DNA from: Mycobacterium gordonae
GTDB taxonomy: Bacteria > Actinomycetota > Actinomycetes > Mycobacteriales > Mycobacteriaceae
Reading direction: 5' to 3'
Assembly: GCF_017086405.1 (NCBI RefSeq)
Contig: NZ_CP070973.1
Location: 6,728,739 to 6,792,738 of the forward strand
DNA length: 64,000 bases
This document shows, piece by piece, positions 53,822-62,400 of this stretch. Position numbers and translations under genes: made by a program. Within the stretch, counting starts at the first letter, position 1. Each line of letters opens with the position of its first letter. A model generated the notes under the pieces. That model worked only from the letters and a program-made list of their open reading frames with translations, ran no database searches and was not told where the DNA came from.

Positions 53822-54810
53822 AACAGCGCGAACTGTTCGTCCACCATCGCGGTGTCGGCGAATTCCTCCATGCTGCGGCCCCCCACCACCGCACCGACGC
53901 CGTCCATGAACTGCACGTCGGAAACCACCGGCACGCCCAGCTGCAGGGCGTGATAGCCCTTGCCCTGCTCGGGAGCGGTCTCGTTGCACACCACCAGGGA
54001 GGTCTCCCGGTCGACGTCGTCGCTATAGGCCAACCCCGCGAACAGCATGCGTTCGACGAGTTCCTCGTGCGTGCGTCGCACCTCGGCGGCCAGCGCCACC
54101 CGCATGCCCTGCACCAGGGGCCGGCCAATGACGTAGCGGCCGGGGTTGAGGTAGGGACAGGGCATCCGGGCCGCCAGCGCCTTCAGCGGTCGCAGCTCGT
54201 CGTGCGTCACCCGGCCGTTGGGCCAGCGGCGCCGGGTCACCGGGTGCACCGGTAACCAGATGTCGCGGTCACGCGCCCTTACGAGTGCGGGGGCCAGAAT
54301 CCCGGTCAGCACCATCGCGTCGTCGAACGCGTCGTGCGGGCGTTCCTGGGTGACGCCCCAGTGCGTGGCAAGGGTCTCCAATCGCAGGTTGTCGAGGCCG
54401 AGTTCCAGCCGCCGGGCCAGCTCGACCGTGCACATGACGGAATCGACCGGCAGCTCGACGCCGGCGATCTCGGCCTCGGCGGTTAGGAACGAATAGTCGA
54501 AGGCGACGTTGTGTGCCACCAGCGTGCGTCCGCGCAGCAGATCGACCAGCTCATCGACGATGTCGGCGAACTGTGGCTGATCTTCCAGCATCGCGGCGGT
54601 GAGCCCGTGCACATGCGTGGGACCGGGATCCACCCCCGGATTGAGCAAGCTCACAACGGACTGTTCGACCCGACCGTCGGCGTCGAGACCCAGCGCCGCG
54701 ACGCTGAGGATCCGCGCCTGACCCGGGCGAAAGCCCGAGGTCTCGACGTCGATGACGGCCCATCCGGCGTCCGGCTCCCGCGCCGGCCGACCCCAGCACA
54801 TCCGGTTCAT
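53818..54810 (-). CDS. DnaQ-like 3'-5' exonuclease with BRCT-like tail
   Basis: The 330-residue DEDDh exonuclease has Exo I VIDVETSGFRPGQARIL, Exo II LVAHNVAFDYSFL and Exo III PHDAFDDAMVL. A basic linker is followed by a BRCT-like end (about 245-330; LVVCNETAPEQGKGYHALQL, VVSDVQFMDGVGAVVGG). It corresponds to Rv3711c, annotated as a DNA polymerase III epsilon-type protein. Whether it proofreads or acts in repair is not shown; mycobacterial replicative proofreading is done mainly by the DnaE1 PHP domain. Confidence 0.92.
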   Translation of the reverse strand: MNRMCWGRPAREPDAGWAVIDVETSGFRPGQARILSVAALGLDADGRVEQSVVSLLNPGVDPGPTHVHGLTAAMLEDQPQFADIVDELVDLLRGRTLVAHNVAFDYSFLTAEAEIAGVELPVDSVMCTVELARRLELGLDNLRLETLATHWGVTQERPHDAFDDAMVLTGILAPALVRARDRDIWLPVHPVTRRRWPNGRVTHDELRPLKALAARMPCPYLNPGRYVIGRPLVQGMRVALAAEVRRTHEELVERMLFAGLAYSDDVDRETSLVVCNETAPEQGKGYHALQLGVPVVSDVQFMDGVGAVVGGRSMEEFADTAMVDEQFALF

Positions 54811-54882
54811 GGCTTGAGAATGGCACGTCGGACCGACATCACGGAGTCGCTGACGCGTCGTGTCGGCGGTTAACCTGCACGG

Positions 54883-56112
54883 GTGATCACCACTCGCGCA
54901 CGTCTGGCCCTGGCCGCCGGGGCAAGCGCGCGCTGGGCGTCGCGCGTCACCGGTCGCGGTGCCGGCGCCATGATCGGCGGTCTGGTCGCGATGACCCTAG
55001 ACCGGTCGATATTGCGACAACTGGGGGCCGGCCGGCGCACGGTGATCGTCACCGGCACCAACGGCAAGTCCACGACCACCCGGATGACCGCGGCCGCCCT
55101 GGGCACCCTGGGAGCTGTGGCCACCAACGCCGAAGGCGCCAATATGGACGCCGGGCTGGTGGCGGCGCTGGCTGCAGATCGGCGGGCGGGCCTGGCAGCA
55201 CTGGAAGTCGACGAAATGCACGTGCCGCACGTGTCGGATGCGATCGAGCCGACCGCCGTCGTGCTGCTCAACCTGTCCCGTGACCAGCTGGACCGGGTCG
55301 GCGAGATCAACGTCATCGAGCGCACCCTGCGGGCCGGCCTGGCTCGCCATCCGAATGCGGTCGTGGTCGCCAACTGTGACGACGTGCTGATGACCTCTGC
55401 CGCCTACGACAGCTCCAACGTCGTGTGGGTGGCCGCGGGCGGTTCCTGGGCGAACGACTCGGTGAGTTGCCCGCGCAGCGGCGAGGTGATCGTGCGCGAG
55501 CGGGCCCAGTGGTACTCCACAGGTGCCGACTTCAAGCGGCCCAGCCCGCAGTGGTGGTTCGACGACGAAACGCTGTTTGGACCCGGCGGAGTGGCCGTCC
55601 CGATGCGCCTGGCGCTACCGGGGGCGGTGAACCGCGGCAACGCGGCCCAGGCGGTGGCGGCCGCCGTCGCGCTGGGCGCCGACCCGGCCAAGGCGGTGGC
55701 CGCCGTCTGCCTGGTCGACGAAGTCGCCGGGCGCTACCGGACGGTCCGGATCGGCCCGCACCAGGCCCGAATCCTGCTGGCCAAGAACCCAGCCGGTTGG
55801 CAGGAAGCGCTGTCGATGGTGGACAAGCACGCCGACGGGGTGGTGATCGCGGTCAACGGCCAGGTGCCCGACGGCGAAGACTTGTCGTGGCTGTGGGACG
55901 TGCGGTTCGAAAACTTCGAGGACACCCGGGTGGTAGCTGCGGGCGAGCGAGGTACCGACCTCGCGGTACGGCTCGGGTACGCCGGCGTCGAGCACACCCT
56001 GGTACACGACACCGTGGCGGCCATCGAATCCTGCCCGCCCGGGCGGGTCGAGGTGCTGGCCAATTACACCGCTTTCCTGCAGCTGAACCGGAGGTTGGCG
56101 CGGCATGGCTGA
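54883..56112 (+). CDS. murT: lipid II isoglutaminyl synthase, ligase subunit MurT
   Basis: The 409-residue Mur ligase homologue has the ATP motif VIVTGTNGKSTTTRMTAAAL, LLNLSRDQLDRVGEIN and a C-terminal DUF1727 domain (about 300-405; PAGWQEALSMVDKHADGVVI). With GatD it amidates D-glutamate of lipid II. The inserted ribbon that carries four zinc cysteines in many MurT proteins has only one here (SCPRSGE; then WYSTGADFKRP). GTG 54883. It overlaps gatD by 8 nt. Confidence 0.93.
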   Translation: MITTRARLALAAGASARWASRVTGRGAGAMIGGLVAMTLDRSILRQLGAGRRTVIVTGTNGKSTTTRMTAAALGTLGAVATNAEGANMDAGLVAALAADRRAGLAALEVDEMHVPHVSDAIEPTAVVLLNLSRDQLDRVGEINVIERTLRAGLARHPNAVVVANCDDVLMTSAAYDSSNVVWVAAGGSWANDSVSCPRSGEVIVRERAQWYSTGADFKRPSPQWWFDDETLFGPGGVAVPMRLALPGAVNRGNAAQAVAAAVALGADPAKAVAAVCLVDEVAGRYRTVRIGPHQARILLAKNPAGWQEALSMVDKHADGVVIAVNGQVPDGEDLSWLWDVRFENFEDTRVVAAGERGTDLAVRLGYAGVEHTLVHDTVAAIESCPPGRVEVLANYTAFLQLNRRLARHG

Positions 56113-56821
56113 CTTGCGAGCGGACCCGGTGCGGATCGGCCTCGTGCTGCCCGACGTGATGGGCACCTACGGCGACGGCGGCAACGCGGTGGTGCTGCGG
56201 CAGCGGTTGCGGTTGCGCGGTATCGCGGCCGAGATCGTCGAGATCACGCTGGCCGATCCGGTTCCCGACTCGCTGGACCTCTACACGTTGGGTGGCGCGG
56301 AGGACTATGCGCAGCGATTGGCCACCCGGCATCTGTTGCAGTACCCGGGGCTGCAGCGGGCGGCCGACCGCGGTGCACCGGTGCTGGCCATCTGCGCCGC
56401 GGTCCAGGTGCTCGGGCACTGGTACGAAACCTCTTCGGGGGAGCGGGTGGAGGGCGTCGGGATGCTGGATGCGACGACCTCGCCGCAAGACAGTCGAACC
56501 ATCGGCGAGCTGGTGTCCAAGCCGCTGCTACCCGGGTTGACGGAGCGGTTGACCGGTTTCGAGAACCACCGCGGCGGCACGGTGCTGGGATCGGCCGCGT
56601 CGCCGCTGGCCGCGGTCACCAAGGGCGCCGGCAACCGGGCCGGCGACGGTTTCGACGGCGTGGTGCAGGGCAGCGTGGTGGCGACGTATATGCACGGGCC
56701 GTGTCTGGCGCGCAACCCGGAGCTGGCCGACTATCTGCTGAGCAAGGTGGTGGGCGAGTTGGCGCCGCTGGAGCTGTCCGAGGTGGAGTTGTTGCGGCGC
56801 GAACGCCTCGGCGCGCGCTAG
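56105..56821 (+). CDS. gatD: lipid II isoglutaminyl synthase, glutaminase subunit GatD
   Basis: The 238-residue class I amidotransferase of the CobB/CobQ-like type has its nucleophile Cys in PVLAICAAVQVLGHWYE and its catalytic His in VVATYMHGPCLARNPELADY. It supplies ammonia to MurT. The start codon overlaps murT, ensuring equal synthesis. The stop shares CTAG with the convergent PE gene. Confidence 0.94.
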   Translation: MADLRADPVRIGLVLPDVMGTYGDGGNAVVLRQRLRLRGIAAEIVEITLADPVPDSLDLYTLGGAEDYAQRLATRHLLQYPGLQRAADRGAPVLAICAAVQVLGHWYETSSGERVEGVGMLDATTSPQDSRTIGELVSKPLLPGLTERLTGFENHRGGTVLGSAASPLAAVTKGAGNRAGDGFDGVVQGSVVATYMHGPCLARNPELADYLLSKVVGELAPLELSEVELLRRERLGAR

Positions 56822-57285
56822 AGCCAGTCGCTCAAGCCCTCGAACGCCGGGCTGTTCGCCAACGCGGCATAGAGCGGGGTGTCCGCCGCCGCATGGCCGA
56901 CCACCGGGGTGATCTGGGCTTCCAGCGCGATCGCGGATCCAGCCGCGGGCCCGACGCCAGCAGCACCTGCACTGCCGGCTGTCTCGGCCTGCAACGCGGC
57001 CCGATTGGCGGCGTCCACCGTCGAATACGACTGCGCGCCCGCCCTCAGCAGCTGCACGAACTGGTCGTGAAAGGCGCTGGCCTGCGCGCTCAGCTGCTGA
57101 TATGCCTGGCCGTGCCAGCCGAACATCGCCGATATCGCCGCGGACACGCCGTCGGCGCCGGGCGCCGGCACCGCCATCGTCGGCGCTGCCACGAAGGCAT
57201 TGGTCGACGAGAGGGTGGACCCGATCTCCGCGAGGTCCACCGATGCCGCTTCCAGCAACTCCGGTCGTGCGCTTACAAACGACAT
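56818..57285 (-). CDS. PE family protein
   Basis: The 155-residue PE protein starts MSFVSARPELLEAASVDLAE and ends its helical hairpin with the ESX secretion motif YxxxD (SYSTVDAANRAAL). An alanine-rich tail of about 55 residues follows. It would be exported by a type VII system with a PPE partner, but none is adjacent. M. tuberculosis has a different gene (Rv3714c) here. Confidence 0.93.
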   Translation of the reverse strand: MSFVSARPELLEAASVDLAEIGSTLSSTNAFVAAPTMAVPAPGADGVSAAISAMFGWHGQAYQQLSAQASAFHDQFVQLLRAGAQSYSTVDAANRAALQAETAGSAGAAGVGPAAGSAIALEAQITPVVGHAAADTPLYAALANSPAFEGLSDWL

Positions 57286-57367
57286 CTGTGCCCCTTCTGC
57301 TGCGTACCGCGCGGACGCCCGAGATGTACTTCGCTCGTCAGGCCCGAAGCGTTAGCAGTGAAGCGGC

Positions 57368-57979
57368 TCAGACCATGGCGCGGCGGCCGGTGAGCGCGCG
57401 ACCCAGGGTCAGCTCATCGGCGAACTCCAGATCACCGCCCATCGGCAACCCGGACGCAATGCGCGTCACGGTCAGACCAGGAATGTCGCGCAGCATCCGG
57501 ACCAGATAGGTCGCAGTCGCCTCGCCCTCGGTGTTGGGGTCGGTGGCGATGATCACCTCGGCGATGTCGACGTCGTCGACGCGCTCACCGATCCGGGTCA
57601 GCAGTTCGCGGATACGCAATTGTTCGGGCCCGATTCCCGACAGGGGATCGAGCGCACCCCCGAGGACGTGATACCGGCCGCGGAATTCGCGGGTGCGCTC
57701 GACGGCCTGGATGTCCTTCGGCTCCTCGACCACGCACACCAGCGAACCGTCCCTGCGCGGATCGGCGCAGATCCGGCATCGCTCGTCGTCGGACACGTTG
57801 CCGCACACAGCGCAGAACCGGACTCCGTCGCGGACCTTGGCGAGCACCGCCGTGAGCCGATCGATGTCCGGTGGTTCCACCGACAACAAGTGGAAAGCGA
57901 TGCGTTGCGCGCTTTTGGGCCCGATGCCCGGCAACTTGCCGAGCTCGTCGATGAGATCCTGAACCGGTCCCTCAAACAT
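57368..57979 (-). CDS. recR: recombination mediator RecR
   Basis: The 203-residue protein has the helix-hairpin-helix LPGIGPKSAQRIAFHLL, the zinc finger FCAVCGNVSDDERCRIC and a Toprim domain (LVCVVEEPKDIQAVER ... IATDPNTEGEATATYLVRM). It loads RecA with RecO at gaps. It stands 8 nt after ebfC on the same strand, the conserved ybaB-recR pair. Confidence 0.97.
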   Translation of the reverse strand: MFEGPVQDLIDELGKLPGIGPKSAQRIAFHLLSVEPPDIDRLTAVLAKVRDGVRFCAVCGNVSDDERCRICADPRRDGSLVCVVEEPKDIQAVERTREFRGRYHVLGGALDPLSGIGPEQLRIRELLTRIGERVDDVDIAEVIIATDPNTEGEATATYLVRMLRDIPGLTVTRIASGLPMGGDLEFADELTLGRALTGRRAMV

Positions 57980-57987
57980 TCCGAAGT

Positions 57988-58335
57988 TCAGACCCCCGGC
58001 ACACCGGGCGGCGGTCCCGGAGGAGCCGGCGGGCGCATGCCACCGGCCAGCGCACCGAGGCGCTCCTGCGCCATCGCGGTGACCTGCCTGGATGCGTCGC
58101 CCATCGCGCCGACAATCAGGTCCTGCAGGGTCTCGATGTCATCGGTGTTGACGACCTTGGGGTCGATCGTGACGCCGACGACCTCACCACTGCCTTTGAC
58201 TACGACCTTGACCAATCCTCCGCCGGCCTGACCATGCACCTCAGAGTTGGCCAATTGCTGCTGAGCTTCCAATAACTTCTGCTGCATCTGCTGCGCCTGC
58301 GCCAGCAGCTGCGACATATCGCCTCCGGGTTGCAT
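57988..58335 (-). CDS. ebfC: YbaB/EbfC nucleoid-associated protein
   Basis: The 115-residue protein has MSQLLAQAQQMQQKLLEAQQ, the YbaB core VHGQAGGGLVKVVVKGSGEV and VVNTDDIETLQDLIVGAMGD, and a Pro/Gly tail. YbaB proteins are dimeric DNA-binding clamps. It is upstream of recR in one unit and corresponds to Rv3716c. Confidence 0.94.
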   Translation of the reverse strand: MQPGGDMSQLLAQAQQMQQKLLEAQQQLANSEVHGQAGGGLVKVVVKGSGEVVGVTIDPKVVNTDDIETLQDLIVGAMGDASRQVTAMAQERLGALAGGMRPPAPPGPPPGVPGV

Positions 58336-58433
58336 GACAGTCCCCTCGCATCTTGGTCTCGAGTTGGTTTCGCCTGCGGTTGTCGGGCGATTCGAAACAT
58401 TCAGCGTAGTCCGCGGCGCGTTACCTTGGCGCA

Positions 58434-59195
58434 GTGGACGTACGTCTAAGCCTGCGTGTCGGGATCGCCATGGTCATCGGGGTGCTCGTTGCAGCCGGGA
58501 TGCCGCTGTTGCCGACCGCGGTCGCAGCGCCTGGGAGCCTCGCCGGAATGGTGGTGTTCATCGATCCCGGCCACAACGGCGCCAATGACGCGTCCATCGG
58601 TCGGCAGGTGCCCACCGGTCGCGGCGGCACCAAAGACTGCCAGGCCAGCGGCACGGCGACCAACAGCGGCTATCCGGAGCACACCTTCACCTGGGACACC
58701 GCGCTGCGCCTGCGCGCCGCGCTCAACGCACTGGGTGTGCGCACCGCCATGTCACGCGGCAACGACAACGCCCTGGGCCCGTGCGTCGACGAGCGCGCCA
58801 ACATGGCCAACGCGATGCACCCCAACGCCGTCGTCAGCCTGCACGGCGACGGTGGGCCGGCGTCCGGACGGGGATTCCACGTCAACTACTCCGCCCCACC
58901 GCTGAACGCCGCCCAGGCCGGCCCGTCGGTGCAGTTCGCCCGCGTCATGCGTGACCAGCTGCAGGCCTCGGGCATCCCGCCCGCCAACTACATCGGCCAG
59001 GGCGGCCTCTACGGGCGCGCTGACCTGGCCGGGCTCAACCTGGCTCAGTACCCGTCGATACTCGTCGAACTGGGCAACATGAAGAACCCCGCGGACTCGG
59101 CGCTGATGGAGTCCGCGGAGGGCAGGCAGAAATACGCCGATGCGCTGGTGCGGGGCGTGGCCGGATTCCTGGCTACGCAGGGTCAGGCGCGCTAG
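58434..59195 (+). CDS. ami1: N-acetylmuramoyl-L-alanine amidase (Ami1/Rv3717-like)
   Basis: The 253-residue Amidase_3 protein has an N-terminal signal peptide (about 1-32; VGIAMVIGVLVAAGMPLLPT). Zinc ligands are His in VFIDPGHNGAND, Glu in GYPEHTFTWDTALRLR and His in VVSLHGDGGP. The catalytic Glu is in ILVELGNMKN, and two cysteines (KDCQAS, GPCVDE) can form a disulfide. It cleaves the peptide from muramic acid. GTG 58434. Stops are shared as CTAG with the convergent SRPBCC gene. Confidence 0.94.
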   Translation: MDVRLSLRVGIAMVIGVLVAAGMPLLPTAVAAPGSLAGMVVFIDPGHNGANDASIGRQVPTGRGGTKDCQASGTATNSGYPEHTFTWDTALRLRAALNALGVRTAMSRGNDNALGPCVDERANMANAMHPNAVVSLHGDGGPASGRGFHVNYSAPPLNAAQAGPSVQFARVMRDQLQASGIPPANYIGQGGLYGRADLAGLNLAQYPSILVELGNMKNPADSALMESAEGRQKYADALVRGVAGFLATQGQAR

Positions 59196-59629
59196 CTTTC
59201 GATTTCCTTCTTCAGGTTGTCCAGCACTTCGCCCTGGATTTTCTTCAGCCCCAGCGGTGCGAACGTCTTCTCGAAGAATCCCTTGACGCCGCCGGCGCCG
59301 TTCCAGGTGGTCGTCAAGGTGACGCTGGACCCGGGCCCGGCGGGGGCCACCGTCCAGTTGATCACCATCGACGAATTCGCGTCCTTCTCGATGACGGTGT
59401 GACCCGCAACGTCGACGTTGACCTGCACATTGCGCACCCGCGACTCGGTCGCTTGCAGCCGCCACTTGGCGACGGTGCCCTGCCCCTGGCCGCCCTCGAG
59501 TACCTCGTACTCGCTGTACTGCCGGGAGAGGATCTTCGGGCGGACGGTTCTGTAGTCGGCAACCGCGTCGAGCACCTTGGCGGGCTCGACGTCGATCAAG
59601 ACGGTGCTGGATGCTTTCACCTGTCCCAT
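59192..59629 (-). CDS. SRPBCC family protein (Rv3718c-like)
   Basis: The 145-residue protein consists of one START-like domain: VKASSTVLIDVEPAKVLDAV, ATESRVRNVQVNVDVAGHTV, and SVTLTTTWNGAGGVKGFFEKTF. It should bind a hydrophobic molecule in its cavity. ATG 59629 (MGQVKASS) is the family start. Function is unknown. Confidence 0.88.
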   Translation of the reverse strand: MGQVKASSTVLIDVEPAKVLDAVADYRTVRPKILSRQYSEYEVLEGGQGQGTVAKWRLQATESRVRNVQVNVDVAGHTVIEKDANSSMVINWTVAPAGPGSSVTLTTTWNGAGGVKGFFEKTFAPLGLKKIQGEVLDNLKKEIES

Positions 59630-59703
59630 CAGGTGCACTCCTCTGCTGTGATAGGCGTTTGTCGAGGACCACGATATAGGTGGCCGGCGGCCGCATTGCG
59701 CCG

Positions 59704-61506
59704 TCAACCGTCGATGCGCCGCGCGCCCAACTCGTTCTGCAGTAGCTCGAGCGCGACCTCTTCGGGGTCACGGCGCGGCTGCGACGGGTCGCTGCGGCCG
59801 GCTTCGGCAAGCATGCTCTCCTCTTCGTCGCGCTGCGCCGAATCCGGCTCGGGCACTGGCTCTTCGACCTTCACCGGCACCGTACTGATGTCGGCAACGG
59901 CCGGAGGGCCGGTCTCGCAACGCACCCGCCAGTTCACCCCCAGGGCGTCCTTGAGTGCCTCGACGATGACGTCGGCGTTGCGTTGTTCGGACAGCCTCCT
60001 GGCCAGCGGGGCGGCCTCGTGCGTCAGCACCAGCGTGTTGTCCTCTACGGCTAAGACCGTTGCGCCGGAGAGCATCACCGCGGTGGTGCGGCTGCGTTCT
60101 CGGACCTTGTCGCGCACTGTCGGCCACATACTCCGTACCGCCGCCGCGTTGAGTTCGCCCGGGGCCGAAGCCGCGGGCGGCGGGACCGGCTCTGGCGCGG
60201 GCGCCGGGGGCGGCTCGGGCTTACGTTCCGGCACCGGAGCGGGGTCGGGCGCGCGCTCCGGGGCGGCCGGCCGCTGCATCGAGCGGCGCACGGGGACCGG
60301 GCGGGCGGGGGCCGCGGGCGCGGCCGGTTCTGATTCAGCGGCCGGGATGGACATGGCCAGCCGGGTCTCGATGCGTTCGACGCGCTGCAGCAGCGCGGAC
60401 TCGGCATCGGATGCCGAGGGCAGCAGCAGTCGCGCGCACACCACTTCCAGCAGCAGGCGTGGGGCCGTCGCACCGCGCATCTCACCGAGGCCGGCCTGCA
60501 CCACCTCGGCGTAGCGGGTCAGGGTGGCCGGGCCGATACGGGCCGCCTGCTCGCGCATCCGGTCGAGAATGTCCTCGGGCGCATCGACCACACCGCGCGA
60601 CACCGCGTCGGGCACCGCCTGCAGCACGATGAGGTCGCGGAAGCGCTCCAGCAGATCGGTGGCGAAGCGCCGCGGGTCGTGGCCCGCGTCGATCACCGAC
60701 TCGACCGCCCCGAACAAGGCCGCGGCGTCGCCGGCGGCGAGGGCGTCGACGGCGTCGTCGATCAGTGCCACGTCGGTCGCGCCGAGCAACCCCAGGGCGC
60801 GCTGGTAATGAACGCGGCCGCCATCCGAGCCGGCTACCAGCTGATCCAACACCGACAGGGTGTCGCGAGGCGAACCCCCGCCGGCACGGATGACCAGCGG
60901 ATACACCGCCTCGTCGACGACCACGCCTTCCTGCTCGCAGATCCGGCCGATCAGCGCCCGCATGGTCCGCGGCGGCAACAGCCGGAACGGGTAGTGGTGG
61001 GTGCGCGAGCGGATTGTCGGGAGAACCTTCTCCGGTTCGGTGGTGGCGAAGATGAAGATGAGGTGCTCGGGCGGCTCCTCGACGATCTTGAGCAGCGCGT
61101 TGAAGCCCGCAGTGGTGACCATGTGCGCCTCGTCGACGATGAACACCCGGTAGCGGGACTGCGCCGGGGCGTAGAACGCGCGGTCGCGCAGTTCCCGGGT
61201 GTCGTCGACGCCGCCGTGGCTGGCCGCGTCGAGTTCGACGACGTCGATGCTGCCCGGCGCGTTGGGCGCCAGCGCCTGGCACGAGTCGCAGACACCGCAC
61301 GGCGTGGGCGTCGGGCCCTGCTCGCAGTTCAGCGATCGCGCGAGGATGCGCGCCGAGGACGTCTTCCCGCAGCCGCGTGGCCCGGAGAACAGATAGGCGT
61401 GGTTGATCCGGCCCGCCTGCAGCGCGATGGACAGCGGCTCGGTGACGTGCTCCTGCCCCACCACTTCGGCGAAGGTTGCCGGTCGGTACTTGCGGTAGAG
61501 AGCCAC
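59704..61506 (-). CDS. dnaX: DNA polymerase III subunit gamma/tau
   Basis: The 600-residue clamp-loader ATPase has Walker A LFSGPRGCGKTSSARILARS, the zinc module CEQGPTPTPCGVCDSC, Walker B VFIVDEAHMVTTAGFNAL and the SRC motif GGGSPRDTLSVLDQL. A Pro/Ala-rich linker (about 395-450) precedes the tau-type C-terminus. GTG or ATG at 61506 begins ALYRKYRPATFAEVVGQEHV. Rv3719 and Rv3720, which lie upstream of this gene's 3-prime end in M. tuberculosis, are absent. Confidence 0.97.
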   Translation of the reverse strand: MALYRKYRPATFAEVVGQEHVTEPLSIALQAGRINHAYLFSGPRGCGKTSSARILARSLNCEQGPTPTPCGVCDSCQALAPNAPGSIDVVELDAASHGGVDDTRELRDRAFYAPAQSRYRVFIVDEAHMVTTAGFNALLKIVEEPPEHLIFIFATTEPEKVLPTIRSRTHHYPFRLLPPRTMRALIGRICEQEGVVVDEAVYPLVIRAGGGSPRDTLSVLDQLVAGSDGGRVHYQRALGLLGATDVALIDDAVDALAAGDAAALFGAVESVIDAGHDPRRFATDLLERFRDLIVLQAVPDAVSRGVVDAPEDILDRMREQAARIGPATLTRYAEVVQAGLGEMRGATAPRLLLEVVCARLLLPSASDAESALLQRVERIETRLAMSIPAAESEPAAPAAPARPVPVRRSMQRPAAPERAPDPAPVPERKPEPPPAPAPEPVPPPAASAPGELNAAAVRSMWPTVRDKVRERSRTTAVMLSGATVLAVEDNTLVLTHEAAPLARRLSEQRNADVIVEALKDALGVNWRVRCETGPPAVADISTVPVKVEEPVPEPDSAQRDEEESMLAEAGRSDPSQPRRDPEEVALELLQNELGARRIDG

Positions 61507-61523
61507 GGTGAGCAGGCTACCGA

Positions 61524-61604
61524 CGCCCGGTGACGATGCGCGCCCCGGAGGGCGCGAGGAGGAAGCGGGCCATCAAGCCCCGCCCGGTGACGATGCACGC
61601 CCCG
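61524..61604. repeat. two 24-bp direct repeats downstream of the propeller pseudogene and upstream of dnaX
   Basis: The 24-mer beginning cgcccggtgacgatgc occurs at 61524-61547 and 61581-61604 with one mismatch, separated by a GC-rich spacer containing gcgccccggagggcgc, which can form a hairpin. Similar short interspersed sequences are common near gene ends in slow-growing mycobacteria. Confidence 0.65.
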
Positions 61605-61608
61605 CGGC

Positions 61609-62253
61609 TCAGCAGAGAGCGACGACGCTCAATCCGCTGATCACCGAAACCGTGTTGTTAGCGCGGTTGGCAACGTACACCGCGCCGGTGCAAGGGTCGA
61701 CCGCCACACCCCACGGATTAGCACCGACTCCGATGGCGGCGGTGACGGTGTGAGTGACCGGGTCGATCACCGACACCGTGCCGCTACCGTAATTGCTGAC
61801 GAAGGCATAGTGGCTGACCGGGCTGACCGGGCTGACCGGGCTGACCGGGCTGACCGGGCTGACCGCCACCGCAAGCGGTGACTGACCCACTCCGATCGGT
61901 GATCCCATGACGGGATTGCTGAATGAGTTGATCATCGAGACGGTGTTGTCGCTAAAGTTCGTAACGAAGACGTGGCCGATTGAGTCGGCAGCAACCCCAA
62001 AAGGATCGGTGCCGACACCGATCGGCGATCCGATCACGGTATTGCTGTTCGGTTCGATCACCGACACCGTGTCGCTTCCCTGGTTGGTGACATAGGCGTC
62101 GCCTCCCGGGTTGATCGCCATCCCTACCGGGGCGGAACCGACGCCAATGGTCGTCGTAACGGCATTCGAAGAAGGGTCGATAACCGAGACGGTATTGCTG
62201 CCGGAGTTGACCACATAACCGGCGGCACTGCTGCTAAAGGCGGGTAGCGGCAA
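61609..62253 (-). pseudogene. degenerate YVTN beta-propeller (five blades)
   Basis: The frame encodes five YVTN-type repeats (AGYVVNSGSNTVSVIDPSSN, DAYVTNQGSDTVSVIEPNSN, HVFVTNFSDNTVSMINSFSN, YAFVSNYGSGTVSVIDPVTH, AVYVANRANNTVSVISGLSV), each about 42 residues. An in-frame TAG lies 12 codons above the first TTG, and there is no signal peptide or credible start. It is very similar to the propeller of the PE_PGRS-type gene upstream and looks like a detached or duplicated remnant. A functional short protein from TTG is possible but unlikely. Confidence 0.6.
61812..61865 (-). repeat. 9-bp tandem repeat, six copies
   Basis: Six perfect units of ggctgaccg (plus strand) encode repeated Ser-Pro-Val in a loop between two propeller blades. 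Perfect identity indicates recent slippage. Confidence 0.92.
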
Positions 62254-62400
62254 CCCCGGCGATCCAGGCGTGAACGGCGTCCCAGACTAAACCCAGGCCA
62301 CACCCGAGGCGTTGATCCTGCGCCCTGGGCGGCGACCACCTGAATCCAAGTCCCACTTGCCCGCCGTGAGGACAGAGTGAAACCCGTCGGCTTGGAACAC

